Of a DNA stretch of 64,000 nt, positions 59,956 through 64,000 are shown in pieces. The DNA lies in contig JAEWEY010000006.1 in NCBI GenBank assembly GCA_023389105.1, positions 1-64,000 of the forward strand, written 5' to 3'. Position 1 is the stretch's first letter; each line of letters opens with the position of its first letter. The notes under the pieces were generated by a model that was not told the DNA's origin, ran no database searches, and worked only from the letters and a program-made list of their open reading frames with translations. The position numbers were made by a program, and so were the translations under genes. This DNA comes from Pseudomonadota bacterium. Its GTDB lineage: Bacteria; Pseudomonadota; Alphaproteobacteria; Sphingomonadales; Sphingomonadaceae.

Positions 59956-60719
59956 AGATCGGTCCTCAGCGACCACAGTTCAGGGAAGACACGCTTCTCA
60001 AGCGTGGCGCGGAGGTAGGGCGCGCCGGCCGAGCCGCCCGTGCCCTGCTTGTTGCCGATGATTCTCTCGACGGTAAGCACATGCTTGTGGCGCCAGGCGG
60101 CGAGCGCATCGTCGATGTCGACCAGCTTCTCCGCGAGTTCGTACAGGTCGAACCAGCGCTCGGCATCGCGATAGATCTTGAGCCAGGCCGCAGCCACGGC
60201 TTCCGTCGAATGGTCGCCGAGATCGAAGCCAGCCCGTTCGAGCGCCGCGTGGGCTGCTTCGCGCAGGCTCGGCTCTTCGAGCGCCCGCTTCAGTGCCGCG
60301 CGCTCGGCACTGCCTTCGGCATAATGTTTGATGAAATTCGGCTCCTTCAATCCGAGGCGGAATTCGATTTCCCGAAATTGCGCGGACTGGAACCCAGATG
60401 AAGTTCCGAGCACATCGCGAAATTTGAGATAATCGACCGGCGTCAGCGTCGACAGCACGTCCCAGGACAGCGTCATCACTGCTTGAATGCGGCTGATCCG
60501 CGCCATCGCCTTATAGGCTTCGGCGAAGCGGTCCGCCTGCACGAAGTCGATCGCCAACCGCAGCTCGTGAAGGAGCTGCTTCATCCACAGCTCCTTCGTC
60601 TGATGGATGACAATGAACAGCATCTCGTCGTGCAGCGACGACAAGGGCTGCTGCGCCGACAGGATCTGGTCGAGCTTCAGATAGTCGGCATAGGTCATGC
60701 CGGCGGGCGTCGCGGTCAT
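59952..60719 (-). CDS. kynA: tryptophan 2,3-dioxygenase
   Basis: The 255-residue heme enzyme opens the indole ring of L-tryptophan to N-formylkynurenine. It carries MTYADYLKLDQIL, the substrate-binding stretch FIVIHQTKELWMKQLLHEL, GTSSGFQSAQFREIEF and the heme His region WRHKHVLTVERIIGNKQG. Length is usual for bacteria. It heads the kynA - kynureninase-like - MFS operon, with no kynB (formamidase) in the window. Confidence 0.96.
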   Translation of the reverse strand: MTATPAGMTYADYLKLDQILSAQQPLSSLHDEMLFIVIHQTKELWMKQLLHELRLAIDFVQADRFAEAYKAMARISRIQAVMTLSWDVLSTLTPVDYLKFRDVLGTSSGFQSAQFREIEFRLGLKEPNFIKHYAEGSAERAALKRALEEPSLREAAHAALERAGFDLGDHSTEAVAAAWLKIYRDAERWFDLYELAEKLVDIDDALAAWRHKHVLTVERIIGNKQGTGGSAGAPYLRATLEKRVFPELWSLRTDL

Positions 60720-60771
60720 GGGCGACGCTTAAGCGAAACAACCGCCACGCGGAAGGCGGAGCAGACTTCGC

Positions 60772-61236
60772 TTACTGGCCGGGATTTTGATTGCCCGGAA
60801 GACCCGGCGCACCGACCTGACCGATGCCGCCGAATAGCTCTTCAAAGAAGCTGCGCTTGCGGCCAAGCGTCGGCGTCTTCTTGCCATACGGGTCGACGTT
60901 CATCACCAATTCCTTGCCGGTCTCCTGAACCGCCGACACGTTCCCCTTCGGATCGAAGCGGACGATCAAGGTCGTCTGCTTGCGAACACTAGGGTTGCGA
61001 AACGCCACCTGGTTGGTGTCGCGCGAAATATAGTACCACTCATTGGAATTGAATTGGCCGGCAAAGGTGGGACGGCCCAGCAGCTTGGCCACGGAATCCT
61101 TGTTGTCGACGCCCGGCTGAATGCCCGCGACAAGCTGCTGGTCCAGCACGACTCCCTTGTGCTGGCGGAACTGCGCGCACCCCGAGACGAGCACTGCAGA
61201 ACCGGCAATCGCCAACGTCAAAACCGGAAGCTTCAT
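60772..61236 (-). CDS. bamE: outer-membrane protein assembly factor BamE
   Basis: This is a 154-residue lipoprotein with lipobox VSGC (Cys20) and the SmpA/OmlA fold. It contains HKGVVLDQQLVAGIQPGVDN, SVAKLLGRPTFAG and EWYYISRDTNQVAF. It is part of the BAM complex that inserts beta-barrel proteins such as the TonB-dependent receptor in this window. It is divergent from the CBP3-type chaperone gene. Confidence 0.93.
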   Translation of the reverse strand: MKLPVLTLAIAGSAVLVSGCAQFRQHKGVVLDQQLVAGIQPGVDNKDSVAKLLGRPTFAGQFNSNEWYYISRDTNQVAFRNPSVRKQTTLIVRFDPKGNVSAVQETGKELVMNVDPYGKKTPTLGRKRSFFEELFGGIGQVGAPGLPGNQNPGQ

Positions 61237-61339
61237 CGAAAAACCTTTGCTGGAGCGCGCGGCGCCCGAAAACTGTTGCCTTGCCTAGCGGCGGTCGCGC
61301 CTCAATATGCGGAGGGCACTAAGCGACGCAAGGGACGCT

Positions 61340-61852
61340 ATGCTGGGTTTCCTGTTCCGGACATTAACGGCCGCGCCTTCCGAAGGTGCTCCGCTGTTCG
61401 ACCGGCTGACCACCGAGGCGCGGCGGCCGGACTGGTATCTCGCCGGCGGTGTGCCGGATACGCTCGATGGACGCTTCGCAGTCTTGTCGACCTTGACGGC
61501 GATCGCGCTCATCCGGCTGGAACGCGGCGGACCTGTCGGCAAAGCGGCGACGGTCACGCTGACCGAGCGCTTCATCGAGGTGATGGAAAGCGAGCATCGT
61601 GAACTCGGGCTGGGCGACCCGACGCTGGGGAAGACCGTCCGCAAGCTGGTGGGCATGCTGGCCCGGCGAACGGGGATCTGGCGAGAAGTGCTGGCCAACG
61701 AGCGGCCATGGGACGAGGCCGTGAGGGAAAGCTTGTTCAGGGACGAGCCCGCACCCGCAGCGGTTGAGGCGGACGAAGCCGCCCTGCGGCGTTTCTGGAC
61801 GCGGTTGAAAGAGGTTGCGGTTGGCGATCTGGCGAAGGGGGTACTGCCATGA
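61340..61852 (+). CDS. ubiquinol-cytochrome c chaperone (CBP3-like)
   Basis: The 170-residue product is mostly helical and resembles the CBP3/UQCC1 family, needed for cytochrome bc1 assembly: DRLTTEARRPDWYLAGGVPD, DTLDGRFAVLSTLTAIALIR, and GDPTLGKTVRKLVGMLARR. The ATG at 61340 follows AAGGGA. An earlier ATG at 61307 lacks a ribosome binding site. It overlaps the DUF177 gene by 4 nt, a pairing common in alphaproteobacteria. Confidence 0.88.
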   Translation: MLGFLFRTLTAAPSEGAPLFDRLTTEARRPDWYLAGGVPDTLDGRFAVLSTLTAIALIRLERGGPVGKAATVTLTERFIEVMESEHRELGLGDPTLGKTVRKLVGMLARRTGIWREVLANERPWDEAVRESLFRDEPAPAAVEADEAALRRFWTRLKEVAVGDLAKGVLP

Positions 61853-62370
61853 GCGACCAATTCGCGCACCAACTCCGGATCGATCAGATCCGCGATGGCG
61901 ACCGGCTGGAATTGTCGGCGGACGAGAGCGAGCGGGCGGCAATCGCCGAGCGCCTGGGGCTTCCGTCGATCAAATGCCTGAACGCGCAGGTGACGCTTAG
62001 CCGGTCGGGTGAGACGATTCGCGCCGATGGCCGACTGGCCGCGTCGCTGGATCAGAGCTGCGTGGTTACCGGCGATCCGGTCGCTGCGCATGTCGACGAG
62101 CGCTTCGCCATCCAGTTCGTTGCCGAGCCAAAGTATGGCGTCCCCGACGATGAGATCGAGCTCGGCGAAGCCGACTGCGACACCGTTTTCTACGATGGTG
62201 CGATGATCGATCTGGGCGAGGCGCTGGCTGACACGCTGGCGCTCAGCCTCGACCCCTATCCGCGCAGCGCGGGTGTCGATGCCGCGCTGAAGGAAGCGGG
62301 CGTGATGAGCGAAGAGGAAGCGAGCCCCTTCGCCGTGCTGGCGAAGCTTCGGAAGAGCGACGAAACCTAG
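61849..62370 (+). CDS. DUF177 / YceD family protein
   Basis: The 173-residue product matches YceD, which is needed for 23S rRNA accumulation in some bacteria: SLDQSCVVTGDPVAAHVDER near the middle and DLGEALADTLALSLDPYPRS with the conserved P-Y-P. The usual neighbour rpmF is absent and ssb converges 6 nt away. The ATGA overlap with the CBP3-like gene implies coupling. Confidence 0.88.
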   Translation: MSDQFAHQLRIDQIRDGDRLELSADESERAAIAERLGLPSIKCLNAQVTLSRSGETIRADGRLAASLDQSCVVTGDPVAAHVDERFAIQFVAEPKYGVPDDEIELGEADCDTVFYDGAMIDLGEALADTLALSLDPYPRSAGVDAALKEAGVMSEEEASPFAVLAKLRKSDET

Positions 62371-62376
62371 AACAAC

Positions 62377-62868
62377 TTAGAACGGGACGTCGTCGTCCAG
62401 GTCGGTGTCGAACGCGGCCGGCTGCGGGCGGGACTGCTGGCGCTGCGGCGGGCCACCGAAATCGTTGCCGCCGCCGAAATCGTCGTTGAAGGCGCCGCGG
62501 CCACCGCCGCCGCCCTGACCGTCGCGACTGTCGAGCAGGACGAGTTCGCCGCGGAATTTCTGCAGCACGATTTCGGTCGTGTAGCGGTCATTACCCGACT
62601 GATCCTGCCACTTGCGGGTCTGCAGCTGGCCTTCGATATACACCTTGCTGCCCTTGCGCAGGTAGTTCTTGGCGACGCGGCCGAGGTTCTCGTTGAAGAT
62701 GGCGACCGAGTGCCATTCGGTCTTTTCCTGGCGGTTGCCGTCGCGGTCCTTCCAGTTTTCCGACGTCGCGATGCGCAGGTTCACCACCTCGCCGCCATTG
62801 CTGAACGAGCGCGACTCCGGGTCCGCGCCCAGGTTGCCGACCAGAATCACCTTGTTCACGCCCGCCAT
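62377..62868 (-). CDS. ssb: single-stranded DNA-binding protein
   Basis: The 163-residue protein has an OB-fold (VNKVILVGNLGADPESRSF, VANLRI-like VVNLRIATSENW, IEGQLQTRKWQDQSG), a Gly/Asn-rich linker and the acidic tail DDDVPF that recruits repair proteins. The start is 62868. Its GAGGAG ribosome binding site overlaps the 3' end of feoB. Confidence 0.96.
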   Translation of the reverse strand: MAGVNKVILVGNLGADPESRSFSNGGEVVNLRIATSENWKDRDGNRQEKTEWHSVAIFNENLGRVAKNYLRKGSKVYIEGQLQTRKWQDQSGNDRYTTEIVLQKFRGELVLLDSRDGQGGGGGRGAFNDDFGGGNDFGGPPQRQQSRPQPAAFDTDLDDDVPF

Positions 62869-62869
62869 C

Positions 62870-64000
62870 TCAAACTCCTCCAAGTCCCGCAGCGACTGCC
62901 AGCCAATAGGTCGCGCCTGCCGCGAGATAGGCCAGTGCGAACAGGTAAGTCACCATGAAAAGCGGCCACTTCCAGCCATTGGTCTCGCGCCGCGTGACGG
63001 CGATGGTCGAGATGCACTGCGGCGCGAAGACGAACCAGGCGAGGAAGGCGAGCGCGGTGGCGAGGCTCCAGCGGCCAGCCATGCGCTGCTGCAGGGTCTG
63101 GACGTTGCCGTCGTCCGTCGCGTCGAGCGAATAGACGGTGCCAATGGCCGCCACGGCCACCTCTCGCGCGGCCATAGCGGGGAGGAGCGCGAGGCTGATG
63201 TCCTTGTTGAAGCCAATCGGCGCGACGACGACGTGGATGCCGTCGGCGATCCGGCCCGCGATCGAGACGTCCGATTGCTTCTGGCCCGGCCCGGCCTGCG
63301 GGAAGCTGGCCAGTGCCCACAGGATGACGGTGGTCGTGAGGATGATCCCGCCGGCGCGCTTGAGAAAGATCAGTGCGCGCTGCCACAGGCCCAGCGCAAT
63401 GTCGGTCAGGCGCGGCATCTGGTACTTCGGCAGCTCCATCATGAAGGTGCTGCCGCCGCCCTTCACGACAGTGCGACGAAGCACCAAGGCCGCGATCAAG
63501 GCCCCGAGGACGCCCGCCAGGTAAAGGCCGAACATCACGAGTCCCTGAAGGCCGATACCCCAGCCGACGCTGCGCGCGGGAATGAAAGCGCCGATGATCA
63601 ACGTGTATACCGGCAGCCGAGCCGAGCAGGTCATCAGCGGCGCGACGAGAATCGTTGTCAGGCGGTCCTTGGGATCGTCGATCGTGCGCGTCGCCATAAT
63701 GCCCGGCACCGCGCAGGCGAAGCTGGATAGCAGGGGGATGAAGGCGCGGCCGGAGAGCCCGGCGCGGCTCATCACCCGATCCATCAGGAAGGCTGCGCGT
63801 ACCATGTAGCCGGTCGATTCGAGCACCAGGATGAAGAGGAACAGCATCAGGATCGGCGGCAGAAAAACGATCACCGCTCCGACCCCACCGAACACACCGT
63901 CGACGATCAGCGAGCGGACGATTCCTTTGGGCAACGCATCGCCGATCCAGCCACCCCCGGTAGCGACCCAGGCGGCGAGGGCGTCGGCGGGCGGCTTGCT
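62870..64000 (-). CDS. feoB: ferrous iron transporter B, C-terminal part (truncated by window edge)
   Basis: About 376 codons of the membrane part are present, running off the right edge in frame. They include the first gate motif (VIVFLPPILMLFLFILVLES), CAVPGIMATR, PLMTCSARLPVYTLIIGAF, and a late AMAAREVAVAAIGTVY. The N-terminal G-domain that gates Fe(II) uptake lies outside. The end is compact with no extra domain. The stop is 2 nt before the ssb start codon. Confidence 0.95.
   Translation of the reverse strand, partial: SKPPADALAAWVATGGGWIGDALPKGIVRSLIVDGVFGGVGAVIVFLPPILMLFLFILVLESTGYMVRAAFLMDRVMSRAGLSGRAFIPLLSSFACAVPGIMATRTIDDPKDRLTTILVAPLMTCSARLPVYTLIIGAFIPARSVGWGIGLQGLVMFGLYLAGVLGALIAALVLRRTVVKGGGSTFMMELPKYQMPRLTDIALGLWQRALIFLKRAGGIILTTTVILWALASFPQAGPGQKQSDVSIAGRIADGIHVVVAPIGFNKDISLALLPAMAAREVAVAAIGTVYSLDATDDGNVQTLQQRMAGRWSLATALAFLAWFVFAPQCISTIAVTRRETNGWKWPLFMVTYLFALAYLAAGATYWLAVAAGLGGV

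Overview
The window comes from a high-GC alphaproteobacterium of the order Sphingomonadales (Sphingomonas or a close relative). The 16S rRNA fragment at the left edge, the lptC-lptA-lptB-rpoN and hisS-prfA-prmC clusters, the DUF4167 protein, a CBP3-type chaperone, DivK-like and TonB-dependent receptor genes and many short overlapping operons all fit. I saw no phage, transposase, CRISPR array or tRNA gene. Genus is inferred from gene content and the rRNA, not from a database comparison.

Layout. 1-860: 5' end of a 16S rRNA gene on the minus strand, with its leader, a boxA-like element and an rrn promoter. 936-6776: GT87-type membrane protein, CBS protein, small membrane protein, thioesterase, two consecutive DUF4139 secreted proteins and a DUF4167 protein. 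7015-12893: hisS-prfA-prmC plus a TonB-dependent receptor with a Gly/Pro insert. 13050-19304: M61 peptidase, amidase, a secreted protein with a duplicated Cys motif, SMR and EamA transporters, DUF1345 protein. 19343-20482: ispG.

20583-25546 is the most interesting part: a four-gene plus-strand operon between minus-strand genes. It encodes a TIR-transmembrane-TPR protein with the catalytic Glu in place, two small mutually homologous unknown proteins (one cytosolic, one a lipoprotein) ending in DPII-x-NGGG, and a protein that joins an N-terminal SLOG-like nucleotide-binding fold to a SLATT-like multi-pass membrane region. The parts match what is known of TIR-made NAD-derived signals read by SLOG domains (Thoeris logic), but the layout is not a standard Thoeris locus. 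I propose it as a candidate nucleotide-signalling defence or stress system.

25543-31495: SPFH, ribbon-helix-helix, small membrane protein and hydrolase operon, isoaspartyl peptidase, FemAB-like protein, RidA, SDR and DUF3572. 31526-38183: DivK-like regulator, rpmG with an unusual leader hairpin, a UvsE-like endonuclease coupled to an ATP-dependent DNA ligase, an amidohydrolase and an S10 peptidase. 38245-46582: two-domain cold-shock protein, RNase D, lptC-lptA-lptB-rpoN (lipopolysaccharide transport), an EEP nuclease and gyrB. 46583-50815: REP-like palindromes, small secreted and membrane proteins, a divergent M13 peptidase and two coupled tiny membrane proteins. 50863-55042: rhlE, recF, a NIPSNAP-like gene and dnaN. 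55185-64000: fasciclin lipoprotein, a repeat-rich secreted protein, tryptophan-to-kynurenine genes with an MFS carrier, bamE, CBP3-type chaperone, DUF177, ssb and a partial feoB.

Recurring features are ATGA/GTGA/TGATG start-stop overlaps inside operons and 4-bp CTAG or TTAG stop-stop overlaps between convergent genes.
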